A stretch of DNA of 64,000 nt. Origin: Dysgonomonas gadei ATCC BAA-286 (GTDB taxonomy: Bacteria > Bacteroidota > Bacteroidia > Bacteroidales > Dysgonomonadaceae). The position numbers and the translations under genes are program-made. The stretch spans positions 11,678-75,677 of the forward strand of contig NZ_GL891995.1 of NCBI RefSeq assembly GCF_000213555.1, written 5' to 3'. Below are positions 1 through 8,418 of the stretch, one piece after another. Below the pieces are notes generated by a model. That model was not told the origin of the DNA and did no database searches. It was given only the letters and a program-made list of their open reading frames with translations. How positions within the stretch are numbered: the first letter of the stretch is position 1; every line of letters starts with the position of its first letter.

Positions 1-711
1 TTGATGAACAGGATAGATTATCCGTTCGAAAAATATTCTGGAATCAAAACAATGAGTCGTTTGGGGACTTGTGTTCGCCTTAAATATATAGACAATGAAC
101 TGGAAAAGTTCATCTCTACCCATCAAAATACAATTGTCGTAAATATTGGTTGTGGCTTGGATGACAGATATAACCGGATAAAGAATGCTTCTGAAGCAAT
201 TTTTTATGAACTGGATATTCCGGAATCTATTCAATTGCGGGAGCAGTTAATCCCAACACGAGAAAATCAATATCTAATAGCCGGATCTGCTTTTGAAACA
301 GATTGGTTAGACAATTTGCAAGAGAAGCATCCCGATAGACATTTCATTTTTATCGCAGAAGGAGTATTTATGTACTTTCCCGAAGAAAAGGTCAGAAACT
401 TGCTAATCGCTATAGCTAATCGCTTTCCGGAATCAACCGTTATTTTCGACGGATTATCCGAATATCTTAGTCGCCATTCGGATAAGCACGATACCCTAAG
501 AAAAGCAAAAGCGGTTTTTGCTTGGGGATTTGATGACAACCTCGTATTTGAAAAATGGGATCCAGCTTTAAGGATGGATAAGGTATTTTATATTATGCAT
601 GGAATGCGCCCCTATAATTTTATGGTTCGTCTGTTAAGTTATATTCCTGTTTTTGGAAAAGGTTCTAAGATTATCTCATTGGGAGTGATACCGGATCAGA
701 AAAAGATATAA
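1..711 (+). CDS. SAM-dependent methyltransferase, leucine carboxyl methyltransferase (LCM/TcmP-like) family, probably 5'-partial
   Basis: The product transfers a methyl group from S-adenosylmethionine, probably to a carboxyl or hydroxyl group of a small molecule; the substrate is unknown. SAM-binding motif I is visible at residues 46-55 (VVNIGCGLDD), an acidic residue after beta-2 at E70/D72, and the family-typical EGVFMYF at 120-126. The frame starts with TTG-ATG at the first base of the window and stays open there. The 236 residues are somewhat shorter than the roughly 270 usual for TcmP-like enzymes, so the true start may lie outside. It lies 75 bp upstream of the TonB receptor on the same strand, so it may belong to the same transcript. 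Family assignment is good, function open. Confidence 0.75.
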   Translation: MMNRIDYPFEKYSGIKTMSRLGTCVRLKYIDNELEKFISTHQNTIVVNIGCGLDDRYNRIKNASEAIFYELDIPESIQLREQLIPTRENQYLIAGSAFETDWLDNLQEKHPDRHFIFIAEGVFMYFPEEKVRNLLIAIANRFPESTVIFDGLSEYLSRHSDKHDTLRKAKAVFAWGFDDNLVFEKWDPALRMDKVFYIMHGMRPYNFMVRLLSYIPVFGKGSKIISLGVIPDQKKI

Positions 712-785
712 AATCTGCTATTTATAAATTCTTCAATAAATAACAGATATTGCTATTGTATAAACACTAATAAATAAACTAAAAT

Positions 786-3134
786 ATGGATAAGAATAAA
801 ATACTCATTTTCATAGGTTGTGTCTTATTCTCAACTGCAACTGTGTTTGCCCAATCATCTTCAGGAAATATAAAAGGGATGGTCTGTGATAGTGAGAATG
901 ATGCAGAACTGATTGGTGCATCCATTCACATTAATTCTGTTAACCGAAGCGGAGTCTCTGATGAAAATGGTGAATTTAGTTTCAATAATATTCCGGAAGG
1001 GAAATATTTACTGCAAATATCATTTATGGGATATAAGTCTCAATCAAAACAGGTTGAATTAAAAACAGGTGAAACGAAAGAAATTAAAATCAGGCTAATT
1101 CCGGATGAGAACAGTCTTTCGGAAGTAACTGTTACCGCAAAGACAGAAGCCCGGAAACTAAAAGAAGAAGGAATGCCGGTTACAGTAATCAATATGTCCA
1201 GTTTACAGGGAACTGTAACAAGTATATCTGACATTCTATCCAAGACTGTGGGTATGACTATCCGTACATCAGGTGGAGTCGGAAGTGCCTCGAGAATCTC
1301 AGTGCGAGGACTTGAAGGAAAAAGGATTGGGTTCTTCATTGATGAGATTCCATTAAACGACCAAAGTGACTTTATAGACCTGAATGATATACCAGTAGAT
1401 ATGATTGAGCGCATCGAGATCTATAAGGGGGTTGTACCTGCCCGTTTCGGAGGGTCATCGATGGGAGGAGCTGTCAATATAAAAATTAAGGAATATCCGG
1501 ACAAATATATGGATGTCAGCTATATGAGAGAGTCATTTAATTCAAACAAGCTACAAGTTGTATCCAAACGTAACCTGAAAGACAAAGGCTTGATTTTCGG
1601 TGTCGGAGGGGGATATACTTATGCCGATAACGATTATACAATGACTTCACCCTATCAGGAAGGATTAAAAATCAAGCGGAATCATGATCGGTTTCAAAAG
1701 ATTTTGATAGGAGGAAGTTTTAAAGCTACGAAATGGTGGTTTGATGAAGTCGAATTCGAACCTGTATTTATTGATACGAAAAAGGAAATACAAGGAATTG
1801 AAACAGATATCCGTAAAGCAGAGACCAATTCTCGGGCGTTTCTATTTGCCAATACATTAAAAAAGGAAGATTTCCTTCTTCCCGGTCTTGACCTTGACTT
1901 CTCCACGGCAGTAGCTTTCACTAAGATTAATTTGATAGATACAGCCAAAGTCAGATATGACTGGGACGGAAATCCATACACAACGACAAAGTATGGCGGG
2001 GAATTGGGTAATCAATACGCAGCAAATTCGAATGATAAGAAGTTTACCCTTATTAATAAAATTAATCTGGAGTATATGATCAATGAGTCACACTCAGTGA
2101 ATTTCAATTCAGTTTTCAATCTAGCGAACGGATATCCGGAAGATAGTCTTCGCAATCTTAGTTTAGGCAGGCAGAGTGTTTTTGATTCAAAGATGAGGAG
2201 TTGGGTCGGCGGTATAAACTATGATTTCAGAACCAAAGATGATAAATTCTTAAACTCGGTTACGGCTCGTTACTATATATATTCGATGAATACCAAAAAA
2301 TCCCAGATATATGGAGGTGATAATGTAAAAGATATTGATTTATCTAAAAATGATTTTGGTATCAGCAATGCAATGCGGTATAAATTTAAGCCGGATTTGA
2401 TGGCAAAGTTCTCGGTAGGATATGATGTGAGGATTCCATCCGAAACGGAGTTATTAGGAGACGGATATTCTATCTCTCCATCAGAAGGGCTCGTTCCGGA
2501 GCGGAATACAAGTGTTAATTTAGGGCTACTTTATGATCGGGTGGGTATTTCCTCGAACGATCTCCAGATTGAGTTAAGTCTCTTTTATATGCATTTAGAG
2601 AATATGATTCGCTTTACAAAAGGATTTATTGATGCCCAATATCAGAATTTTGGGGAAATGCGGACATTGGGTGTTGAGTTTGATGTAAAAATGGATTTAT
2701 TTCCATGGCTGTATGGCTATTTCAATACAACATTCCAGGATTTGAGGGATGTACGTAAATATGAAGAGGAAAGTGAATTACCAAATCCGACAAAAGGAAA
2801 ACGGATGCCTAATATCCCTTACTTAATGGGAAATGCCGGACTAGAATTTCATAAGGAAAACCTGTTTGGAGGAAGAGGACAAAATACCCGTATATTCTCT
2901 GATGCATCATATATAGAAGAATATTTCTATGATTTTGAGATGACCACAAACAGCCAGCGAAGAATACCCCAAAGTCTGACATTCGATATCGGATTTGAAC
3001 ACAGTTTGATGAACAACAGACTTTTCCTATCAGGTAAAATTAAAAATTTAACAGACAAGAACCTTCTTTCGGAATTTAACCGCCCTTTACCCGGAAGAAG
3101 TCTAGGTTTTAAGATTCGGTACATATTTAAATAA
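786..3134 (+). CDS. TonB-dependent outer-membrane receptor with N-terminal carboxypeptidase-like (CarboxypepD_reg) domain
   Basis: Active-transport receptor of the outer membrane, energised by TonB. A signal peptide covers about residues 1-22, ending FAQ. A carboxypeptidase regulatory-like beta-sandwich follows (about 26-113), then the plug domain (about 128-235, with ISVRGLEGKR and a GGAVNI end) and a 22-strand barrel ending in the aromatic GFKIRYIFK. At 782 residues it has siderophore/vitamin receptor size rather than the ~1000 of SusC glycan receptors. It is followed after 19 bp by a DUF4374 lipoprotein, and a Fur-family gene lies convergently downstream. Together these suggest iron or xenosiderophore uptake as in the XusA/XusB pair of Bacteroides; the substrate is inferred, not shown. 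Confidence 0.9.
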   Translation: MDKNKILIFIGCVLFSTATVFAQSSSGNIKGMVCDSENDAELIGASIHINSVNRSGVSDENGEFSFNNIPEGKYLLQISFMGYKSQSKQVELKTGETKEIKIRLIPDENSLSEVTVTAKTEARKLKEEGMPVTVINMSSLQGTVTSISDILSKTVGMTIRTSGGVGSASRISVRGLEGKRIGFFIDEIPLNDQSDFIDLNDIPVDMIERIEIYKGVVPARFGGSSMGGAVNIKIKEYPDKYMDVSYMRESFNSNKLQVVSKRNLKDKGLIFGVGGGYTYADNDYTMTSPYQEGLKIKRNHDRFQKILIGGSFKATKWWFDEVEFEPVFIDTKKEIQGIETDIRKAETNSRAFLFANTLKKEDFLLPGLDLDFSTAVAFTKINLIDTAKVRYDWDGNPYTTTKYGGELGNQYAANSNDKKFTLINKINLEYMINESHSVNFNSVFNLANGYPEDSLRNLSLGRQSVFDSKMRSWVGGINYDFRTKDDKFLNSVTARYYIYSMNTKKSQIYGGDNVKDIDLSKNDFGISNAMRYKFKPDLMAKFSVGYDVRIPSETELLGDGYSISPSEGLVPERNTSVNLGLLYDRVGISSNDLQIELSLFYMHLENMIRFTKGFIDAQYQNFGEMRTLGVEFDVKMDLFPWLYGYFNTTFQDLRDVRKYEEESELPNPTKGKRMPNIPYLMGNAGLEFHKENLFGGRGQNTRIFSDASYIEEYFYDFEMTTNSQRRIPQSLTFDIGFEHSLMNNRLFLSGKIKNLTDKNLLSEFNRPLPGRSLGFKIRYIFK

Positions 3135-3153
3135 CATACTAATATTTAAAAAA

Positions 3154-4374
3154 ATGAAAATTAATTTTTTATCAGCTTTATGCATTAATACTCTTTTTCT
3201 GAGTTTAACAGCATGTGATGACAATGATGGTTCTAATTCAGAACAGAGCGTTGGGAAAATCCTGATTGAAACCACTGTGAAAAATCCAGATGGAGCTAGC
3301 GGCTCTTCTTATATTCAACTCATATCTGATTTTACCAAACAAACTATTGATAATAAAAATAGTATTCAGGTAGGATTCGATGCAGGAGTACGGATATATG
3401 GAAAAGATATTTATATTTTTCCTGAATTTGGAAAAGACGGAACGCAGGAAATATTAAAATATACCTACAATGAAACAACGGGATTGACAAAATCAGGGTC
3501 GTTAAGTTTACCGCCAATGTCAGGGGCATATAGTTTTGTAAAATATAATGACGAAAAGGCTTATACTCCTTTATATAATTTAGGTAAAATTTTAATATTC
3601 AATCCTAGTACAATGGCTAAAACAGGGGAAATCGATTTAGCTTCTTATGGCTATGAGGATAACAATCCGGATCCTGCTTTTATGTTTATTCGGGATGAAT
3701 TATTATATGTCCCTTTGGATCAAATAGGTCCTAACTGGATGCCTTATATTGATTACAAACAAGCAGATGTAGCTATTGTGAATTTAAAAACAGATAAAGT
3801 AGTTAAGATTGTATCTGAAAAGGCATCAGGAATGACTTTTCCAACCCGCCCGTTCCTTAAAGACATGATTTTCACGGATGAAAGTAATGATCTGTATATC
3901 GGGTGTGCCGGAGGTTTCGGACTTGATCCTCGCTTCCCTGAATCTGGATTTATTTGTATCCGTTCGGGTGAAACCGAATTTGATGGATCTGCGTCATGGG
4001 ATATCTCTCAGACAATGATAGAAGGAACATCTTATAAACCGGGATCACTCTCTAATTGTAAGTATATTGGAAATGGAAAGCTCGCCGCTTATGTAAGTAT
4101 CACTGAACTCATGGCGGATAATCCATATACTGCCAAATATTCAATGGCTGTATTAATGGATCTAAAAACGAGAACTATAAAGAAAATTGATGGGATACCT
4201 TTGAGTGATGGACATAGTGTATTCATTGATACATATAAAGACAACGTTATTTTTGCAGCTTATGGAGATAAGAGTGCAGGATTCTTTAGTTATAATCCTT
4301 CAACAGGTGTAGTCAGTGATAGCCCTGTGGTTTCAACAAGTGGAAATCCTATATTTATGCATGCTTTTGAATAA
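3154..4374 (+). CDS. DUF4374-type surface lipoprotein, XusB-like
   Basis: Lipoprotein of 406 residues with a signal peptide ending in the lipobox LTAC (Cys21), followed by acidic residues (DDNDGS), a pattern common in surface-exposed Bacteroidetes lipoproteins. The remaining sequence has repeating beta-rich segments consistent with a beta-propeller, and I recognise it as the DUF4374 family. From memory, this family includes XusB, the siderophore-capturing partner of the XusA TonB receptor. The gene starts 19 bp after the TonB receptor stop, so the two are almost certainly co-transcribed. It probably captures an iron chelate at the cell surface and hands it to the receptor. Family assignment is fairly secure; the ligand is unknown. 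Confidence 0.8.
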   Translation: MKINFLSALCINTLFLSLTACDDNDGSNSEQSVGKILIETTVKNPDGASGSSYIQLISDFTKQTIDNKNSIQVGFDAGVRIYGKDIYIFPEFGKDGTQEILKYTYNETTGLTKSGSLSLPPMSGAYSFVKYNDEKAYTPLYNLGKILIFNPSTMAKTGEIDLASYGYEDNNPDPAFMFIRDELLYVPLDQIGPNWMPYIDYKQADVAIVNLKTDKVVKIVSEKASGMTFPTRPFLKDMIFTDESNDLYIGCAGGFGLDPRFPESGFICIRSGETEFDGSASWDISQTMIEGTSYKPGSLSNCKYIGNGKLAAYVSITELMADNPYTAKYSMAVLMDLKTRTIKKIDGIPLSDGHSVFIDTYKDNVIFAAYGDKSAGFFSYNPSTGVVSDSPVVSTSGNPIFMHAFE

Positions 4375-4409
4375 TGATCTAAGTCTTTAACTATAATAAT
4401 AAAGTTTAA

Positions 4410-4436
4410 AAGAGGATGCTATATTTAGCTCCTCTT
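4410..4436. terminator. bidirectional intrinsic terminator between convergent lipoprotein and Fur-like genes
   Basis: Inverted repeat AAGAGGA ... TCCTCTT (4410-4416 / 4430-4436) with an inner GCT/AGC pair. It is flanked by A-rich sequence on the left and T-rich sequence on the right, so it works on both strands. It overlaps the last codons of the minus-strand Fur-family gene. Confidence 0.7.
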
Positions 4437-4844
4437 ACTTTTTATACAATCAGGACATATACCCTCAAGCAAGATTTGAGCCGATTCAACATGATATCCT
4501 GAAGGTAAATGTAGGTTTCTATCTAATAGAGAAGAGTCTAAACAAGTAACTTTATCACAACGAGTACAGTGAAAATGCGGATGTATCCTTGATAAAACCA
4601 ACTGGCTGCTTAAGGCATATTTTACAATTGTGTTATTTAGAACAATACGATGTATTACTTTGGCTTCTTCTAATGTTTTAAGAGAACGATAGAAAGTAAC
4701 ACGATCAAATAAATCTAAAAATGCATCTTTGATTTCATTTTCAGTTAAGGCTGTATCATCACTTTCTATTAGTTTATCGATAATACATTTGCGACAAACT
4801 GTCTTTTTTATTCCATGTTGTTTTAATATCTGTTCTGCATTCAT
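4425..4844 (-). CDS. Fur-family (ferric uptake regulator-like) transcriptional regulator
   Basis: Metal-dependent repressor of 139 residues from the chosen start. The frame is open up to 4982, but the upstream part codes an atypical hydrophobic stretch and contains a terminator hairpin, so the ATG at 4844 (or the one two codons earlier at 4850) fits the family best. The winged helix-turn-helix lies at about residues 8-80 (DRVTFYRSLKTLEEAKVIHR is the recognition region). The metal site is HPHFHCTRC (88-96) plus CPDC (130-133), giving two CxxC zinc pairs. The hinge and dimerisation region are short, as in several Bacteroidetes Fur paralogues. Its place facing the TonB receptor/lipoprotein pair suggests it controls that uptake operon. 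Confidence 0.85.
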   Translation of the reverse strand: MNAEQILKQHGIKKTVCRKCIIDKLIESDDTALTENEIKDAFLDLFDRVTFYRSLKTLEEAKVIHRIVLNNTIVKYALSSQLVLSRIHPHFHCTRCDKVTCLDSSLLDRNLHLPSGYHVESAQILLEGICPDCIKSKRS

Positions 4845-4870
4845 GATCATTCTTTTTACAAAAATAATAA

Positions 4871-4905
4871 AAAGCATAAGATAACTTCTACTTACCTTAT
4901 GCTTT
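4871..4905 (-). terminator. intrinsic terminator or leader attenuator upstream of the Fur-like gene
   Basis: Perfect 10-bp inverted repeat AAAGCATAAG / CTTATGCTTT (4871-4880 and 4896-4905, 15-nt loop). Read on the minus strand it is followed by a run of T with few interruptions. It lies 134 bp past the UvrA stop and 21-27 bp before the Fur start, so it either ends the UvrA transcript or attenuates the Fur leader. Confidence 0.65.
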
Positions 4906-5038
4906 ACAGGTTTAAATATATAAAAACGACATAATAAAAAATGATAGACTAAGCTTATTGAAATATTGAGATTAAGGTACATTTAGAAGAAATAAGAAAA
5001 ATAGGTATACTTGTAATTTTTATTTTTTTTCTTTCAAC

Positions 5039-7315
5039 TTAAGTTTTCATTCCATTACTCTGAATTATATACCTTTTTAGATGTTTTCCCGTTAATGAAA
5101 CATTACTTGTTATTAGATCAATAGGCAAGCCTTCAAATATGACTTTACCTCCATCTTTACCAGCAGCAAGTCCCATGTCTATAATCCAATCGGCTTGAGA
5201 GATAATATCTATATTATGTTCAATAATAATGACTGTATTTCTATCATCTACCAATCTATTAAAAAGTTTTATGAGTTTAATTATATCTGAGCCATGTAGC
5301 CCAGTTGTTGGTTCATCAAATATATATGTGTTTCCTCTACTACCCAATTCTGTTGCCAGTTTTAGCCGTTGGCGTTCTCCTCCAGAAAATGTGTTTAATG
5401 ATTGGCCTAATGTCAGGTACTCTAGCCCAACTTCACAAAGCCTATTTAATGGTTGTGTTATTTCCTGTTCATTGAAAAAAGCATTTGCTTCACTGATGGT
5501 CATAGACATAATATCAGTAATAGATTTCCCCTTTAGTCTATATTTCAGAACTTCCGGTTTAAAGCCTGTTCCATTACAATGTTCGCAACGCACTTCAACA
5601 GCATCCAAGAAAGCCAAATCGGTAGATATAACCCCCAGTCCTTTGCATTCGGGACAAGCTCCATCCGAATTATTACTGAATAAAGATTGCATCACTTTAT
5701 TCTGTTTTGCAAACATAGTTCTTATCACATCCAATATTCCGGTATAGGTTGATATGTTTGACCTTTTACTTCCTCTTAATGCACTTTGGTCTATTACAAC
5801 AATTTCTTTGTACTGATTTATCAATGATTTTACAAGTGAACTTTTTCCTGAACCAGCCACACCTGTAACGACTGTTAATACCTGCTTCGGTATCTGGACT
5901 GATACTTCTTTCAAATTGTGAAGAGAACTGTTTTTTATAGAAAGGTAACCCGATGGCTTTCGATATTCTTTTTTTAGAGAAGTTTTACAATTGAGATAAT
6001 TTCCGGTTGGAGTGTCTGCTTTCTTCAACCCCTCAAAGTCTCCTTCATAAACAATACTACCTCCGTTTTTACCGGCACCAATTCCCATATCAACAATATA
6101 ATCAGCAATCGCAACAACATCCGGATCATGCTCTATAATTAGTACTGTATTTCCTTTATCCCGTAATTCTATCAACAACTTATTTAGTCGTTGTACATCA
6201 TTCGGATGAAGTCCTACGCTCGGCTCATCAAAAATATAAGTAAGATCGGTCAAACTACTGCCTAAATGCCGAACAAGCTTTATCCGTTGAGATTCTCCTC
6301 CCGATAAGGAAGATGTGTCTCTACCCAAAGTCAAATAGCCTAAGCCAATAGATAATAGATTTTCAAGATTCTCTATGATTGTATCCAATAGTGGTGAAAC
6401 CGAGTTATCTTTAATCGTTTTTACAAACATGAGTAAATCGTCAATCTGCATATTATAGCAATCAGCGATATTTTTCCCGTCTATTCTACATGATAGAACT
6501 TGATGGCTCAAGCGATTTCCGTTGCATTCAGGGCAAATACCTTGTTTCACAACTTCTTTGTATCTATTTGTATTTTTACCTATAATCTCTTTTGATTCTT
6601 TTTTGAAAAAGCTTCGCTCAAAACGAGGAAGTACACCTTCATATATTCCCGTCTTTGGGAATCGGGGATCAGGATGTGGTAATTTTAAATCATTTGCATA
6701 GATTAGATTATGCCACTCTTCTTTGGTATAGTCTTTTATTTTTTTATCATTATCAAACAATCCTGAATATACATAACGTGTCCAACGCCATCCACCGACT
6801 TCAAATGTGGGGAATCTTATCGCTCCTTCATTCAGAGATTTTTCTTTATCTATTAATTCATCCAAGTCAACAACATTGGTTTTACCGAGACCTTCACAAC
6901 AGGAACACATTCCGAGAGGGTTATTAAAAGAAAAAACAGATGAATGACCAACAAAGGGTTGTCCGATACGGGAAAACAATAATCTCAATAATGAATATAT
7001 GTCGGTAATTGTTCCAACAGTGGAACGGGCATTACCTTCTATCTTTTTTTGATTAACTATAATCGCAACAGATAGATTTTCAAGTTTATCGACATCGGGT
7101 TTACCATATTGTTGTAGCCGATGCCGGATAAAACTATCATAGGTCTCATTCAATAATCTTTGCGATTCTGCTGCTATTGTATCAAAGATTAATGAAGTTT
7201 TTCCGGAACCTGATACTCCAGTAAATACAGTTATCTGCTTTTTAGGTATTCTAACTGAAATATTTTTGAGATTGTTTTCTCTTGCTCCTTTTACTATTAT
7301 TTCCTGCGTGTCCAT
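5039..7315 (-). CDS. uvrA: UvrA-like ABC ATPase, class II (UvrA2) excinuclease subunit homologue
   Basis: DNA-damage or drug-intercalation sensing ATPase with two ABC cassettes. The 758 residues are well below the ~940 of housekeeping UvrA, as expected for class II proteins that lack the UvrB-binding domain. Visible are Walker A GVSGSGKT (33-40) and a second GVAGSGKS, signatures LSGGESQR and FSGGERQR, and Walker B IFDEPSVGLH and IFDEPTTGLH. Zinc-finger cysteine motifs are CSCCEG, CPECNG, CPECKG and CEHCNG. Class II UvrAs are often linked to resistance against DNA-binding drugs. The gene is divergent from an HxlR regulator 141 bp away, which probably controls it. Assignment to the UvrA family is certain; its role in canonical excision repair is doubtful. 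Confidence 0.9.
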   Translation of the reverse strand: MDTQEIIVKGARENNLKNISVRIPKKQITVFTGVSGSGKTSLIFDTIAAESQRLLNETYDSFIRHRLQQYGKPDVDKLENLSVAIIVNQKKIEGNARSTVGTITDIYSLLRLLFSRIGQPFVGHSSVFSFNNPLGMCSCCEGLGKTNVVDLDELIDKEKSLNEGAIRFPTFEVGGWRWTRYVYSGLFDNDKKIKDYTKEEWHNLIYANDLKLPHPDPRFPKTGIYEGVLPRFERSFFKKESKEIIGKNTNRYKEVVKQGICPECNGNRLSHQVLSCRIDGKNIADCYNMQIDDLLMFVKTIKDNSVSPLLDTIIENLENLLSIGLGYLTLGRDTSSLSGGESQRIKLVRHLGSSLTDLTYIFDEPSVGLHPNDVQRLNKLLIELRDKGNTVLIIEHDPDVVAIADYIVDMGIGAGKNGGSIVYEGDFEGLKKADTPTGNYLNCKTSLKKEYRKPSGYLSIKNSSLHNLKEVSVQIPKQVLTVVTGVAGSGKSSLVKSLINQYKEIVVIDQSALRGSKRSNISTYTGILDVIRTMFAKQNKVMQSLFSNNSDGACPECKGLGVISTDLAFLDAVEVRCEHCNGTGFKPEVLKYRLKGKSITDIMSMTISEANAFFNEQEITQPLNRLCEVGLEYLTLGQSLNTFSGGERQRLKLATELGSRGNTYIFDEPTTGLHGSDIIKLIKLFNRLVDDRNTVIIIEHNIDIISQADWIIDMGLAAGKDGGKVIFEGLPIDLITSNVSLTGKHLKRYIIQSNGMKT

Positions 7316-7422
7316 TCGTCCTAATTCTTTCTTACAAAGTTAGGCACTCTTAATTATCTGATCAATAAGGGATAAATCTTTCATCGGGTGATAAATTAAT
7401 CTCCACTTGATTAAGAATTAAT

Positions 7423-7430
7423 TACCTTTG
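7423..7430 (+). promoter_or_regulatory. Bacteroidetes-type -7 box (TACCTTTG) upstream of the HxlR gene
   Basis: TACCTTTG fits the TAnnTTTG consensus of the Bacteroidetes primary sigma factor and lies 27 bp before the ATG. No convincing -33 element was seen at the usual distance. Confidence 0.4.
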
Positions 7431-7456
7431 TAATACAGGAGAAAAAGGGAAATATT

Positions 7457-7810
7457 ATGTATGTAAAGAAGAACCCAATGGACTATTCTGATTGTCCGGT
7501 ACGCATTGCAATTGATGTTTTATCATCCAGTTGGAATGCTTGGTTGATATCAGAGATCAGCAAAGGAGTTGTAAGACCGTGTGATTTACAGCGAAGTATA
7601 AGTATTGCACCAAAACGAGTGCTGACAAAGCAGCTAGGCGAATTGGAGAAGATGGGGATTCTGGAGAAAAAGGTATATCCTGTATTGCCTTTGAAAGTAG
7701 AATACTCTTTGACCGAAGCAGGTAAAGGGTTAATTCCAATTATTGATCAGATGTGGCAATGGGGAGATCATTATAAGGAGGATTATATAAATAATACTAA
7801 GCTGATATAA
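7457..7810 (+). CDS. HxlR-family winged-helix transcriptional regulator
   Basis: Small DNA-binding regulator of 117 residues, typical length for HxlR. It has a conserved cysteine near the N-terminus (Cys13 in DYSDCPVR), which in related regulators senses quinones, aldehydes or hypochlorite by thiol modification. The winged helix spans about residues 16-100, with the family's RVLTKQLGELEKMGILEK recognition and EYSLTEAGKGL wing. It is divergent from the UvrA2-like gene, a layout in which the regulator usually controls itself and its neighbour. The effector is not visible from sequence. Confidence 0.88.
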   Translation: MYVKKNPMDYSDCPVRIAIDVLSSSWNAWLISEISKGVVRPCDLQRSISIAPKRVLTKQLGELEKMGILEKKVYPVLPLKVEYSLTEAGKGLIPIIDQMWQWGDHYKEDYINNTKLI

Positions 7811-7965
7811 ACCAATAAAATTATATTTACTGGTGATTACGAAAATCTATTAAGCTCATTGTCGAAGTTTTGGTTGACCATAAAGACGTTCTTTATGAAG
7901 AATAAGATTTCAATACTGTAATTGTTATCCTAGTTCTATTGCCTAATTTATAATAAGAGAGAACC

Positions 7966-8397
7966 ATGAAGTACCCATTCCTAATATACTTGAAAAATAA
8001 AACATCCCAAGAGTATGAATACAAAAGAGATATTTCAGCAGTTACCCGTACCGACAACGGATATAGCATCACATTTAGTAATGGAAGAAGCTATAGTTAT
8101 GGAGCTGATAAGGTTAAGTACTATCCGTTTATATCAACATGCGAAAATGTTCGCATATACGAGAATGGAAAATTGAATAAGACATATAATATTGTTGATA
8201 AATGCGGACCATATTTGATTTTTCGAGATAGTGACAATTGTTCTTATTCAGTTAAAGAAAATGGAGATATTGAAATCTACAATATAAAAAAGGATATTGT
8301 TCAGGCAGAATCAGTTATCGATTACTTTAAAGAGATACCGAAAAGGACAGGCGAAGTTTCGTTTGACATTCTATCAGAACATCTGGTGCATAATTAA
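7966..8397 (+). CDS. hypothetical protein, possibly the detached N-terminal domain of a helicase-like protein
   Basis: A 143-residue protein without signal peptide or membrane segment. It is rich in beta strands and aromatic residues (about 1-110), with a short helical C-terminus (VIDYFKEIPKRTGEV). The beginning resembles, from memory, the N-terminal beta domain found on some large Bacteroidetes DNA helicases (pattern ITFSNGRSYSYG). If that is correct, this is a remnant cut off by insertion of the following defence genes. It could equally be a complete small gene. A preceding spacer of 155 bp holds nothing I recognise. Confidence 0.45.
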   Translation: MKYPFLIYLKNKTSQEYEYKRDISAVTRTDNGYSITFSNGRSYSYGADKVKYYPFISTCENVRIYENGKLNKTYNIVDKCGPYLIFRDSDNCSYSVKENGDIEIYNIKKDIVQAESVIDYFKEIPKRTGEVSFDILSEHLVHN

Positions 8398-8418
8398 AGT
8401 TTGTAGCATTATATTATA

